Positions 45,992-58,454 are shown, counted from the first letter of the stretch. The stretch is DNA of 64,000 bases from Moelleriella libera RCEF 2490 (GCA_001636675.1 AZGY01000010.1:857574-921573), one strand, 5' to 3'. Translations and numbers: made by a program. The notes: a model not told the origin generated them from the sequence alone.

Positions 45992-47969
45992 GGTCGAACG
46001 GGTTCTGCCGGCGAAGGGGGGAAAAGGAGGGGGTAAAAAAAAACGAGAATGACCGGGGGGGGGGATGAAGTTGCTGTGGCGATCAATCGGCAATGTCAAT
46101 TGATCAAGTACTTCTTGGGGATTGTGTTCACCGGCACACAAGGGTGGCAGTTGAAAACAGCCAGGAAAACAGGGCGAGAAGAGAATTGGCTACGAGGAGA
46201 AGGTTTCGGTATTGATGATGCAGGCCCAACGCAAGGGCAAGGAGGAGGAGGAGGTGATGGACTTTTGAAGCTTCGGGATTGGGCGCGGCACCCCAACGCT
46301 TGCGCGCTAATGCCAGCCGCAAAAAGCCAGACGGAATTCCGGTCAAGCGCCACCCTCAAAGCAACAGCAAATTGACCCGCAGCCGAAGCCGAGGTTTCCT
46401 GGCCGAGCGAGGGGTTGGGGTTGGTCGAGATTGTTCAGTCTTCAATGTTTTTGTTTTCATTTCGCAGCTGGGCCATCGGTGATGACTCGTGCGGTCCGTG
46501 AATTTCCTCATGCAAGGCTGGGTTACTACTTCTTCATCTCCTTTCGCCCTTTTTTCTGAATGGTCTTTGGGGAGACCGGGCGGAAGTTAAGAATCCTGCG
46601 CAGCACGTCTTTCGATGCTCAGCTCTCTCAGTCACTCTGTTGTTTTCTGTTTCACCAAGAAAGTCGGCGTCGGCTTGGCACGGAACTGAAGTCGCCACCC
46701 GCTGGGCATTGGGAACCGGCATTGACCAAATTTTGGTCGTGCCTCGAGCCTCGCCCGTTCGTTGAAACATGGCAGATTGTAGAACACGGGTAGGCAAGCA
46801 AACACGGGGGACTATGGGGAGATGTAGATGTCAAGGTGGTTCACTCGTGGCGTGACATGTACGGCTCGCACGTCAGGTGGTGGACGATGATGGCGTGGTG
46901 GCTTCTCTGCTGTTACATTAAACCACAAGCTGAGTTTGGGCGCGCGACCTTGGACTGATGATGTGAAGAGCAATGGCACGGCGAATCGCAGAAAAGTCAA
47001 CTTGGCCACTTGCATTTTCGTGAGGAATTTGATTGCGTGTTTGCAGTATTGCTTTCCCGCATGACAAGCGCAGAAGATGACCACACTCGCCGCACCACAA
47101 TCTCTCATTCGATCGACGCAGCTCGACATAGGAGGGGGCACCCGCCAGCATGACGTAAAAGCCGTCCTTCGCACTCCAAACTCTTCACACAGCAGCGCCA
47201 ATCGGTGATTTGTCGTGTTGGCACCTTGAGAACATCTCGGGTATGGCGGGAGGTCCTCTTCAATGGACAGCCTGGCTCATAGCGCCCATGACTCGAAGTC
47301 GAGGCGGTCTTCAAGTCGGCGGCACTTGTTCCGAATCCCATTGATGTTGTTGATCTCGCTCTTCCTAGTCAAGAAGCTAGGAAAGAGCTATCTAACTGCA
47401 CGGCTCATCTCGTTCAGACATGAGCAATATGGCCCGGAGCGCTCCAGCGAGGTTGTTCATTTTCACCAAGGGAAAGGGTTCATTCAATCTGCTCGCATTC
47501 TTTGATTTTTTTTATTTTTTTTATTTTTTGGTGCGAGTCTGTCAATGCGCTTCATGGTCCCTTCGCATATACCCTTATATCTCTTTCTTTCCTCTTTCTT
47601 TTTCCTTTTTTACATTCTTCCCTACTTTTTTTTTTTTTTTTTCAAAGCAAACGAGTATAACCTGCGCTTCGATGGTTGAAGTGCACGCAAAGAGTGACCG
47701 GAGCCAATAGCATCTCCGCTATTCCCACCTTGTCAGCCTATAAACTTTACCCATTTATTGCATGAGAGACGCCAACCAGCGCCCAATTGGTGCAGATCAA
47801 CACCACGGAGAAAAAAAATTGGATCGCAAAACCCACGACACACTAGACGTCTCTATCTGTGCACCTCACCAGCCTCCGCCTGATGAATACCGAGGATTCT
47901 CCAGTGGCTTGATGTTATAGACATTTTAAGCCTCCTCGCAGCTGCATCTTCAACCCATGGTTATCAAAG
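45992..47969. promoter_or_regulatory. Divergent intergenic region of DUF3984 gene and Elp1
   Basis: Nearly 2 kb between two head-to-head start codons. It contains T-rich stretches at 47505-47530 and 47625-47642 and the out-of-frame upstream ORF of Elp1 at 47957. I see no further gene; a minus-strand frame at 46812-47201 has no family resemblance. Confidence 0.4.
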
Positions 47970-48016
47970 ATGCGAAATCTGCGCAACCTTCGCTTCGGGC
48001 GATGGTGTCGTCCTGA
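47957..48016 (+). promoter_or_regulatory. Upstream ORF overlapping the Elp1 start
   Basis: An ATG at 47957, 13 bases before the Elp1 ATG and in another frame, opens 19 codons ending in TGA at 48014-48016, beyond the Elp1 start. Its context (CCC before, G after) is no weaker than that of the main start. It matters only if transcription starts upstream of 47957, which is unknown. Confidence 0.35.
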
Positions 48017-51000
48017 TGTCACGTCTGTCTGCTGGAATCCTGAGACGAATCAGGTGTTTTGTACGATTGGACCGACGGAAGAGAATTCAAGCATCCAGCT
48101 GCTGAGAATATCCGATGAAGATGCCTTGTATGTTGCGATTTCTAGTCTAATTCGACGCCCAGAGAAAAATGGGTTTTTCCAGCCGCGACGCTGTTTCTTC
48201 TAATATAGGGAACTTTCTAGTTCACCGACAACGATTGCTGTATGGGATGCGCCCAGTCCAAACCCGGATCTGCCCGTGGACAGAATCGTCAGCTTGCAAC
48301 ATCTCAGCGGCCCAGGAATTACCTGCATCGTCCTGGAAGGGGGAGACATCATCACAGTCCAGGAGACGCTATCGTCAGCCGGCGATGGCGATGGCGTGGT
48401 TGAGATTGTGGGATCGCTAGATGCCGACATCACGGCGGCGAAATGGTCTCCGGATGAAGAGCTTCTGCTCGTCACCACCAAGTCGAATGTCGCCCTATTC
48501 ATGAGTGCTACTTTTGACCCGGTTGCCGAGGTGTCACTGACTGCCGAGGACTTGAAGGCCTCCAAGCACGTATCTGTCGGCTGGGGCAAGAAGGAGACGC
48601 AGTTCCAGGGTCGTGGAGCCAAAGCCCTGCGCGATCCAACCATTCCGGAAAAAGTAGATGAAGGTCTGCCGAGTATCTTCGAGGATGGTGCGGCGACCAT
48701 CAGCTGGCGCGGCGACGGCGCTTTTGTGGCCCTCAACTCAGTCCAGGACGGCAGCAGGCGTGTGGTTCGCGTCTTTTCTAGGAAGGGCGAGCTCGAAAGT
48801 GCCAGTGAGCCAGTCGATGGACTAGAGGGGGCGCTCAGCTGGAGGCCATCGGGCAATCTGATTGCCGGCATACAGCGTCTGTCAGAGCGCGTCGATGTCG
48901 TCTTTTTCGAGAGGAATGGCCTCCGACACGGTCAGTTTACGCTTCGCTCGCCCGGGAGGTCTCTTGCTCCTGAGCAACGCATTCGTCTTGACTGGAACTC
49001 TGACTCCACAGTGCTGGCTGTCACTCTCGAGGATTGCGTCCAACTGTGGACATCGGGCAACTACCATTGGTACCTGAAGCGGGAAATCCCCATCCCCCAC
49101 GGCATCTGCAGTCTTTCCTGGCACCCCGAGAAGGCTCTGCGTTTTGCTGCGGCCTCGACATCAGGAGTCACGTTTGTCGAAGAGATATTCCACACAGCCA
49201 GAGGGTCCTGCCTCCCGCCGCACGACAACGGCGCCGTGGCGGTGATCGACGGCGACACTGTCAGGCTTACGCCCTTCCGAATGGCAAATGTGCCGCCGCC
49301 AATGTCGCTGTTCGATGTTTTGGCCGGCTCCCTCGTCGTTGACATCGCGTTCGGGCGTCACAATGCCCACTTCACAGTTCTGCATCATCGGGGTGTTGAC
49401 GTCTATGAGTGGCCGGTGGTCAAGGGCCGAAGCGGCAAGCCCAAGTTGGTGGGCAGCTTTCCCCTTGCTGATTCTGGTCTCATACCTCTCCGCATTTGGT
49501 GCCTATCAGAATACCAATATCAGTTTGTTTGTGCTCGAGGTGACTCTTCGTTCGCTCATTTCACGGTCACCATGGACTCCAACTCGCTCAGCCCAGTCGA
49601 CATAGGAAAGCCGCTAGTGTCCACATCCGCGTACGAGGACGTAGAGACTTTGGAATCTTACGGTCAGGACACGACGGGTCGGCTCTATAAATTCTCTAAT
49701 GGCACTTCTGAGGACCTGTTTATACAGTTTCCCACCCATTGCCCGTGGTTCGAAGTCAGCAGAGCTGATGAACAGCTTGTCGCCTTTGGATTGTCAAGAA
49801 GTGGCCACATGTACGCCAACTCGAGGCTTTTGAGCAAGAATTGCACATCCTTCGTCGTGACGCCAAGCCATCTCATATTCACGACGAGCAATCATTTCAT
49901 CAAATTCGTTCACTTAGTATCAGCAGTTGCAGGTGAGTGTTCGGCTTGCTCGGTGAGGCCTTCAGAACCGCAGACTGATTCGGTTGGAAGAACTCGAGGT
50001 CCCCGAGGATGACCCTGAGCTGGATGAACGATGCCGCAGTGTCGAGCGAGGATCTCGCCTCGCCGTCGCCATCCCGACAAACATGAGCGTCGTGCTCCAA
50101 ATGCCCCGGGGCAACGTCGAGACCATCTTCCCTCGAGCCATGGTTGTCGCCGGCATCCGAAAGCTCATTGACGAGAAGAATTATTCACGAGCCTTCTCCT
50201 ACTGTCGCACACAGAGGGTCGACATGAACATCTTGTACGATCACCAGCCGAGTCAATTCTTGGCCAGTGTCGGCCTTTTTTTGGAGCAACTGAATGATGT
50301 GGCCTATATTGATCTGTTTCTTTCATCTCTCCGGTACCCACAGCCTCAACCCTCCGTCCGCTCTCTACAGTGGAAATACTAATTCAGTGCTTAGGGACGA
50401 GGACGTGACCGAAACCATGTACAAGGACACCAAACGATCACGACATCAAACAGGCCTTGCGCCGGATTCCACAACAGCCGCCGTACCCTCGGCCTCCCCC
50501 CCGTCCCCGTCCAAGGTGAACGTGGTTTGCGACGCGATTCTCCTAGGTCTCCAATCCCGCAAAGCAAGCAATCTCCAAAACATCATCACCGCACACGTGT
50601 GCAAATCGCCACCTGCCCTGGACGATGGCCTCTTGCTAGTTGCTGAGCTCATGCAAGAGGATGAGAAGGTGGCGGAAAAGGCGGTCGAGCACATTTGCTT
50701 CCTCGTCGACGTCAATCGGCTCTACGAAAACGCACTGGGCCTGTACAACCTCGATCTAGCGTTGCTGGTTGCGCAGCAGTCCCAGCGCGACCCGCGAGAA
50801 TACCTTCCCTTCATCCAGAGCCTCCACGACCTCCCGGAGCTGCGGCGCAAGTTTGCCATTGACGACCACCTTGCCCGACGGCCCAAAGCCCTGTCCCATC
50901 TCGAGGCGCTCGATGCGTTTGACGAGTTCTGCGCCTACACCACCAGACACGCCTTGCACCAGGACGCCCTGCGGATATACCGCTACGACCAGGCCCGCCT

Positions 51001-52102
51001 ACGGGCCATCACGTCGCTCTACGCCGCACATCTCGAGACCAAGTGCTCGTACCGCGAGGCCGGCCTCGCGTACGAGTCGCTCGGGAACCACGCCAAAGCC
51101 ACGGCGTGCTACCGCGCAGCCGGAGCCACCTGCTGGCAAGAATGCCTCTTCACCGCGCAGCAGCAGCAATCTCCCCCTTTGTCGGCGGACGCCATGGCCG
51201 ACTTGGCAGCCAATCTCGCCGACGGCCTCCGGGAGGCCAAAGACTACGTGGCCGCAGCCACCATCCACCTGGAGCACCTCTCGTCCGTGGAAACGGCCAT
51301 CAAGTGTCTGTGCAAGGGGTACCACTTTGCCGAGGCCATGCGTCTCGCGGTCCAGCGATCGCGCCACGACCTCCTCGACTCGGCCGTGGACGTCGGCCTC
51401 GCAGAGGCACTCGGCAGCACGACCGAGTTCCTCGCCGACTGCAAGGCGCAGCTGCTCGCGCAGGTGCCCCGCATCGCCGACCTCCGTCGCAAAGCCATCG
51501 AGGACCCGTTGGCCTTTTACGAGGGCGAGCGGCCCGGCGGCCTCGACGTGCCCGACGACGTGTCCGTCGCCGCCAGCTCGCGCATGTCCACCAGCGCGAG
51601 CCTCTTCACGCGCTACACGGGCAAGACGGGCGCCAGCGCGGGCACCGCGGGCACGGGCGTGTCGCGCGCGACGAGCAAGAACCGCAAGCGCGAGGAGAAG
51701 AAGCGCGCGCGCGGCCGCAAGGGAACCGTCTACGAGGAGGAGTACCTCGTCAACAGCGTGCGGCGGCTGGTTGAGCGCGTGGCCGCTACGAAGCCAGAGG
51801 TCCAGCGGCTCGTCTTTGCCCTGGTCAGGAGGGGCATGGCCGAGCGCGCGCGCGCCGCCGAAGCGCTGATGACGGACGTGGTGGATGCGTGTCGGACCGC
51901 CGTCAACGACGTGTTTTCTTCTGCCCCCTTGCACGATGCTCCTGCTGCTGGAGGAGGGCAGCAGCAGCAGCAGCAGCAGCAGCAGGGGTGGCGCGCAACA
52001 GGCGGCGATGCCGTGCTGCAAGACTTTATGGAGGACCAGCTCAAGCGCCAGGATCCTCCTCCCGCCATAGCCAGCTTCGAGCAGCTGACGCTTCTGGGGT
52101 AG
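47970..52102 (+). CDS. ELP1: Elongator complex subunit Elp1 (IKI3)
   Basis: Four exons, 47970-48127, 48221-49932, 49991-50333 and 50395-52102 (introns 93, 58 and 61 nt), giving 1306 aa, the usual size for Elp1. The start MRNLRNLRFGRW is the family's conserved N-terminus. Two WD40 propellers fill roughly residues 1-650, with PTTIAVWDAPSPNPDLPVDRI restored by the first junction. The TPR-like helical half begins near ERGSRLAVAIPTNMSVVLQM. The conserved basic tRNA-binding stretch (SKNRKREEKKRARGRKGTVY) is near residue 1164. A glutamine run from CAG codons sits near 1259. Elp1 scaffolds Elongator, which makes cm5U/mcm5U-type modifications at wobble uridine 34 of tRNAs in the cytosol. The second intron uses an AAG acceptor chosen to keep VAELEVPEDDPELDERC in frame. 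It converges on Bud6. Confidence 0.95.
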
Positions 52103-52616
52103 CCGAAGCCAACAGCAGCGCACCATATTACTACTACACGACGGGTTCTGTCTCACATGGCTAACGCTCACATAATCACGTAGAAATAAGACAATGCGAG
52201 AAAATGTTTGCAATTTGCGGACCTAACTACATACCAAACTCTCGCACGCGGGGAAATGCTCACGCTTTCACGTAGAACAAGTCAGTAGAAGAGATGTGGG
52301 CGAATCGCGGCATAGATGAATGCGCGTGTATTCTGGCTATGCCCCCCCCTGTCCCTCAGATAGTCAGGCTGTCAGTCAGTCAGTCAGTCCGATACCCTCA
52401 GACCGAGTCTATCAATATCATTTTTGGTGCTTCGCCTGCCGCTATGAAAACAATAAGTAGAAATATCGCCCGTGGTGATCTGCCCCGTCCCGGAGAGCAC
52501 AAAGACAGAAGGTGCATATGAATGAGCTATTCCCCCATAAATGGTCACTCGTCGGCCGTTAACCGACATCCTGACTTGCGTTGATGTTTCTGGTCGTCTG
52601 TTTGTTCATATCCTCT
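52103..52616. other. Convergent 3' region of Elp1 and Bud6
   Basis: 514 bp between two facing stop codons, containing a CAGT tetramer run at about 52371-52389. No gene was seen. Confidence 0.55.
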
Positions 52617-55600
52617 TCACATACTTGACCGGTTGTCCTCCTTTGACGGGTCCTCTACCGCTGCTGATCCCGGCCGACTGCCGCGAGGAGTAAGCCCGTC
52701 CACAGCTCCGTCTTCTCCTGCTGCTGATTCTTCTTCTCCATCTTCTCCCTCCTCTTCTTGGAGGCCGTCATCTCCAAAGGGTTCGTCGGGCACAATGCCG
52801 TTCTGGCGCTCCCACACTTCGCGGCGGATCCTGTCGTCCTTGGCTTTCCTGGCGCGCTCCACCTCCTCGAAGCCACCCGACTTCTTCAACTTGCCGTCCT
52901 GCACGAAATTGGAAATCTCTCGCAACATCTCGTTGCCGCTTCTGCCCTCGAGTTCCTTCTGCCGGAGCTTCTCCGCGCGCTCGATGGCTTCCAGGCGGTT
53001 CTCGTGATTGGGTTGCAGGGCCCGCACCTCGCCCAGGACGTCCTCCTTGGCTGCACTCTGGTTGAGACTGTTGCCGAGATTGGACAGTCCCTTGGAGAAT
53101 TGTCTGGCTGTGCTGGCGCTGGCAGTGGTGCCGTTATCTTTCATCTGCTCCTTGGTCGCCTGCTCAACCAGTGTAAACGTTTCGGATGCCTTGTCCAAGT
53201 CGTCGTGTAGGTCTACGAGGAGGTCTTCCATGAGGCGCAGCTCATCTCGGCCCTGACATACGTCCTCGAGCTCCTTTTCCCAAATCTTGGTCCAAATGGG
53301 CTTCTCGGCACTCATGTAATCTTCCATCTTCTTCAGCTCCTTGGTGAGATTGGTGATGTCCTTGGCAACGTCTTCCAGCTGGCGGGGCAGAGGGCGGACG
53401 CCACGATGCACCACATCTTTGCGCAAATCTTCAATCAAGTCTTGCAGGTCATCCACCTTTCCTACGAGGCGGTCCGAGTCTGTGTTCATCTGCTTGCGTC
53501 CATTGGCCACATAGGAGTAGCCTGCGTCGCCCTCGATATCAGGGACAGCTGCCTTGGCCGTCACCGTCTTCACGTTCGCGGCCTTTTGCCTGATGACGGC
53601 CATGGACTTCTGCACATCCGATTGGAAACTGGAGTACGTCTGTCGCAAGACGGCCAAATCGCGTCGCAGGCTTTGTATCTCCCCGGCTTGACCCGACTTC
53701 AACTTGCGACCGGCGCCGGGTAATACCCTGGCTGCACTGCCGCCCTCGCTGACAGGGCTTGCAGGTTGCATCGTGGCCAGTCGTGCCAGTTCTGTCGCCG
53801 TTTCCTGCTGTCTGTCAGACACGCGTTGTAACGTGGTGCTTTGGTCATCGACGTTCTGCTTCATCGACTGAACAATCTTCGTCAACGTCGACAGGCCATC
53901 GTCGAAATGCCGCTTTACCTCGTCCAGAGGTTCCACGTTGAGTACCAGTACGGTCCGATCTTTGACATCTGCCAAGTCCTCGAGCTCGTGGCGGACTCCA
54001 GAAACGGGATCTTGAATGTAGATTTCGGGTAAATCTGTGCCGTTTTGCTGCGTGTTCCACGAAAACTTCTCGATGAATGCGAGCTGCAATCGACCAATAG
54101 ACAGCTCTTCTCGGCCTTCGGCTAGCATTATCTTCTTGACTTTGGATTTATATTGCAGGAACAGTGTCAAATCCTTGGTAGGGGTGGGGGGTGGAGACTC
54201 TTGGAAGAATGACTCCCCGACCTTCGAGTCGGCAGTGAGGCGCGCGAGTGTTGCAGGTTCATCTGTCCTGGCTTTCCGGGCTGATTTATCTGGGAGCGGC
54301 TCTGAACGGCCAGGATCCTCTGGGAATGCTGCAGGTCCCGGGACTGGACCATTCAATGTGGCACTTGGAGCACTCTCGCCGTCAGGGCTCTGAAGCGTGG
54401 AAGTGTCGCTCAACTCAGCGGGACCTTTCGACCGCTGACGAGAGAGAGAACCTTCCGGCACCTCGGGCATCCGGGCAGGGGATGACTCGACTCCGCCTTG
54501 TTTGAGTTGCGACGACAGGTTTCGACTAAGTCTTACAGACTCGCGAGACTGTACGGCCTTGAGGGATTCCCTGGCTTCCTTCCTCCCTCTATTTGGGACG
54601 GGTGTATTTTGGGGAGGCAGAATCGGGACGGCGTTGGCAGCAGCACCCAGGTGCTTGGTTATCTGGTATTGAGAGTATCTCCGAGAGGCTCGACGTTCCA
54701 AATCGCCCCCCTTTTGAAGCGCTGCGAAGGCACTTGACTGCTTATCTGGCGGGGGTGGGGGCGGCGGAGGAAACGCATCGATATTCAAGTCACCCGTAGA
54801 CGAGGAAGGCAGTATGGTGTCTCCCGAGGGATAAGGAGGTAGCGAAGGGACGTTTTGTGTGGCCGCAGACTGGTCTCGTGCGTTCAAGGTACGTGGCTGG
54901 TCTCGAGTTGGAGTCGGCCGGCGGTTTGGTGAAGTGCTCGGGTTTTGTTGGAGAGATTCGCCTCGCTGGGACTCCGGTCGATATCCATTTTCCAAGCCCT
55001 CGTCCAGCAAATTCGTCAACCCGCTGGCGCCGCTCGTCGTCGTGCTCACGCTCGTCGTTCTTTCCGGTAGACTCGCATCCCGTTCTCGGCCCTGCTTCTG
55101 CCGCAACCTCTGCTGCTTGCGCTTCAGGCCATGTAGCAGGTTGATGATGATGTCTCGGATCCGGGGCAGGTACTTTTCCAAGCTCTCGGCGCTGGCCTCC
55201 TGGCTGAGTGTGGCCTCAAGGATGTGTCTCAATAGATCGGGAACGTTGCCTAAATCTGAGGTGTCGACACTGATGGCAGTAAAGGCTCTGCATGCCATAT
55301 TGAATTCGTAGCCCAATCGAACGTAGACGTCGGAGACCTCCGTGTCGGTCGCTTGGCCCCGAGACCATTGTGTCAAGGTCTCAAGCAGCTGCTTAGTCGC
55401 CACGAGTAGATGAGTTACGCTCTTTTCTATTTGTGACAACGGCAGGCTAGAAGATGCACCGCTAGAGCCCTATCGAAGGTGCGCATGTACGTCAGCATAT
55501 GCAAGCTAGGAGATGCTGGGGCTCATGAATGGTTCCAAGGTCGAGGTTGATGGTCGAAGGAACAATAAAGATCTTACTTCTCGGTTCGTCCGTCTGGTTG

Positions 55601-55760
55601 TGCTGCCTGGAGCTGAACGATTTGATGCGGTTGAAGATCGTGGCTGTACATTTCCGGTGCCAGGGGAGTTCGGTCGCATGCTGGGCGGTGGTCCTGGATC
55701 GGCACCAGGCGAGCGACGGTGCGTGAAGCCTCGCTGAGACGAGGCAGTTGAGGACTGCAT
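52617..55760 (-). CDS. BUD6: Bud6/Aip3 polarity protein, formin cofactor
   Basis: Two exons, 55760-55578 (61 codons) and 55469-52617, separated by a 108-nt phase-0 intron (donor GTAAGA, branch CTGAC, acceptor GATAG), giving 1011 aa. The N-terminal conserved helical region contains SQIEKSVTHLLVATKQLLET and the block ISVDTSDLGNVPDLLRHILE. A disordered middle part follows with an eight-proline run near residue 297. The AIP3 domain starts near PTPTKDLTLFLQYKSKVKKI (about residue 487) and runs through long coiled coils to about 930. The tail is acidic. Bud6 binds actin and formins and promotes actin-cable assembly at growth sites and septa; in hyphae it belongs to the polarisome. It converges on Elp1. 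Confidence 0.93.
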
Positions 55761-56420
55761 GATGCGCAGTCTATGGTGAGTGCCGAGCTTCCGAGCTCGT
55801 ATCGTGCGTCTGGAGACGGCAGGCGGCGCTTTTAAAAGGTAAGTTTGTGATGTGCGGAGGAGATCGACATCGATATGCTGATGAGAGCCGTCGACGAAAC
55901 GTGGGAGGCCGAGACAGTCGAGTCGGGTAGTAAGGATTAGGGATTAGGATGCGGATGGTACAGAAGCGAGATTCTCATCCTTTTCAGCGGCACCAACGAC
56001 GGAAAAGGAAAAGACGGCACAAGAAGAGGCTGGCAGCAGCAACAACAACGAGAGTAGAAGATGCGCCCGCAGGCATGGGTGGAAGCAGAAATGCGAAGTT
56101 GAGGAGTCAAAGAGGGCCGTGGTGTGTGCAGCGTAGCGCAACACAAGGCGAGAAAGAGTGAGAAGGGGTCCGGGACTGGTTCACTCGTGCTGTCCCAATC
56201 TGGCACCTGGGCTATTTTTACGATGTACCCGCAGACACGGTCGCTGTTGGACAGCCGCCCCGGCCCTATGTACAGTACTTACTTTCCTTTACGAGGCTCT
56301 GATTCGGGGGAAGTGCCCTGCAGCCCCTGCACAGGATCCATGGATGCACAACGGCGTGCTGCGCTGTTTCTTGCGTCGTCAAGTCGCGTTTTGCTCTTGT
56401 CCGAAGGAATTCCTCCGCGG

Positions 56421-56449
56421 GCATCGCATCGCATCGCATCGCATCGCAT
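56421..56449 (+). repeat. GCATC pentamer microsatellite
   Basis: Five perfect GCATC units followed by GCAT, in the intergenic region between Bud6 and the UCH gene. Confidence 0.9.
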
Positions 56450-56479
56450 TCTCAGCAATGCTCGACGCATGACTGCACC

Positions 56480-56830
56480 TCACGTCACCGGCAAGTCGCC
56501 CCCGAGCCCAGTTTCACTCGTCAGTGCACTCAACTTGAAACAAAGCCCGTCCGGATCCGCAGGTTGATGGTGGTCACACGCAACCGCATTCGACAAGGCA
56601 TTGAGCGGTCCAGGCACCTGGGCCAAGAGCGTCACGTCCCGGCAGAGCCTCCGGAACAGCTCCACCTTCGCCTCGCTTTACCAATTGCCAAGCACCACCG
56701 CCACCTGATGATCCAACTACTCCGTACAATCATACGTATTCGCCGTGCTGGACACCGTCGTTGCTAGCAGTCGAGTGCTTCGACGACCGGGAGACCGGGC
56801 GCCTGTTCCGTATTGACATCTTAGACCGCG
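56480..56830 (-). pseudogene. Possible decayed coding segment, unknown family
   Basis: On the minus strand the frame ending with TGA at 56480 reads SEAKVELFRRLCRDVTLLAQ and continues through VPGPLNALSNAVACDHHQ and CFKLSALTSETG. It has strongly G/C-ending codons, unlike the surrounding intergenic sequence. Upstream in the same frame the protein-like reading continues (LDHQVAVVLGNW, then STRLLATTVSSTANTYDCTE) but is broken by a TAA and a TAG. I could not find a splice arrangement that removes both stops with good consensus sites. It may be a pseudogene or the last exon of a gene I failed to model. The family is not recognised. Confidence 0.25.
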
Positions 56831-57668
56831 AGCGACAGGCGCTGTCCGACATTGGTAGCCGAGGCCAAGTTCCCCGTGACTGCCCCAATGGCCCTTACTA
56901 TTACTGTATTATAACCTCGGAATCTGCCGTGATGGCCCGAATACGAGAAATCACATTACACGCGACGTTCATCTTCCTCAAAGTTTAGTCGGGTCCGGAG
57001 TTGGTGTCCTCGAATCGAGCCAATGCCTCCAAGCCATCAAGGAGTGCATCTAGTGGCTTCCTGTCCATGCCATGTTTATGTCAAGCTACCCTATAGCATC
57101 AACGACGTCAAATTTTCGACACACAATGAAACCATCAAGATTCGGAAAATCTGCAGCGATTATAGCATTCCATGTATAGGCCTTTGATGGCTCGACTCTA
57201 CCGAACCCTTGCCGCGTGTGATCGTGTCTATTCGTTGCCACTGCAGCCACAGTGGCTTGTTGATGGTTACGGCACGTTCTCGCATCCAAGGTGCATTTCG
57301 CGGTGCGTGCGCGCGCAGGGCAAAGCAATGATTGATACCGACCAGGACGTGCAACACGCCGCTCGCCAAGCGAAATATGGCCGTGCCGGATTGACCAAAA
57401 TGTGTGTAAACGTAGTTTTGAGGCTGAGTGCGGCAATTCGACACGGCGTGTGCCTTGCTGCCCTCCGTCCGGCACCTCTATGCCAGGCAGCTGGCGACGC
57501 ACGACGCACACGCGTTCAATGACAAAAAAGCTCAACCACGAAACGCCCCGCCAACCCTCCTCGCCCAGCATTTCCATACTCACCCGGACATCAACCAATG
57601 ATCTGCGTCTGCGCGCGACAACGTGGACGCCATCGAGATCCATTATTCTGACCAACGCTGTCAGAAAC

Positions 57669-58454
57669 ATGCCTGCAGAAGGAGTCTGGATATCGCCGTC
57701 CGGCCGCAAGGTCTTCATACCACTGGAGAACAATCCAGAGGTCTTTACGTCCCTGATCCGCCATCTCGGCGTCTCTCCTGCCTTGGGCTTCTACGATGTT
57801 TACAGCATCGATGACGCATCTCTCCTCTCACACATACCTCGCCCTGTTCTCGCCCTCATCTTCATCGCCCCAAGCGCGATGCAGACGGCAGTTCGCCAAG
57901 AGGACGGTCTGCCCAAGGGCGTCCAGGTTCCATCTTACGACAAGAGCGGCCCGGACGAGCCCGTCATGTGGTTCCATCAGACGATTGGGAACGCCTGCGG
58001 TATGTACGCGCTGCTACATACGGTGGCCAATGGGGAAGTGAGAAAATTCGTAGAACAAGATTCCGTGCTGGAGAGGCTTATCCGCGACGCTGGTCCATTA
58101 AAGGCCGTCGAGAGGGCCAAGACGGTATACGACAGCCAGGAACTGGAGGAGGCGCACATGCGAGCAGCCAGACTGGGAAACTCGGTGACACCATCAGCGG
58201 AGGTACATGCTGGACACCACTTTATCGCCTTCGTCAAGGGCAGAGATAACCACCTGTACGAGCTGGAGGGGAGTGCAGACGGACCGATTGACCGTGGCCT
58301 CCTGGCCGAGGACGATGACATGTTGAGCGCGAATTCCCTCGACCAAGGCGTGAAGAGATTCATGAAATTTGCGGACGGCAACCTGAACTTTAGCGTTGTA
58401 GCCTTGGCTACTAGAGGACATGACGATCAGATATCGTCTGCATCTCAAGACTAG
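57669..58454 (+). CDS. Ubiquitin C-terminal hydrolase, UCH family (Yuh1-like)
   Basis: A single exon of 261 aa starting MPAEGVWISPSGRKVFIPLE. The open frame extends upstream, but this ATG directly precedes the conserved RKVFIPLENNPEVF. Peptidase C12 motifs are in order: oxyanion Gln104 and nucleophile Cys110 in QTIGNACGMYALLHT, and catalytic His184 in AGHHFIAFV. The position normally held by the catalytic Asp (LDG in human UCH-L3) is Glu200 here (HLYELEG). UCH enzymes cleave small adducts and peptide extensions from the ubiquitin C-terminus and process ubiquitin or NEDD8 precursors in the cytosol. The length fits a minimal UCH domain without a UCH37-type tail. Confidence 0.93.
   Translation: MPAEGVWISPSGRKVFIPLENNPEVFTSLIRHLGVSPALGFYDVYSIDDASLLSHIPRPVLALIFIAPSAMQTAVRQEDGLPKGVQVPSYDKSGPDEPVMWFHQTIGNACGMYALLHTVANGEVRKFVEQDSVLERLIRDAGPLKAVERAKTVYDSQELEEAHMRAARLGNSVTPSAEVHAGHHFIAFVKGRDNHLYELEGSADGPIDRGLLAEDDDMLSANSLDQGVKRFMKFADGNLNFSVVALATRGHDDQISSASQD

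Larger units (their letters stand above)
55761..57668. other. Divergent intergenic region of Bud6 and UCH, with a possible decayed gene
   Basis: 1.9 kb. It holds the promoters of both genes, a (GCATC)5 microsatellite at 56421-56449, a telomere-like GGATTAGGGATTAGG at about 55933-55947, and the coding-like minus-strand stretch at 56480-56830 listed separately. Confidence 0.45.

Noticed and set aside
50999..52213. A 404-codon minus-strand frame antisense to Elp1, and 366- and 243-codon frames in other plus frames of the same exon
   Set aside because: They overlap a clear Elp1 exon with strong third-position G/C; long shadow frames are expected there. None shows a domain.
55933..55947. Telomere-like GGATTAGGGATTAGG
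   Set aside because: Only two imperfect units, internal and close to the Bud6 start; not a telomere or a clear interstitial array.
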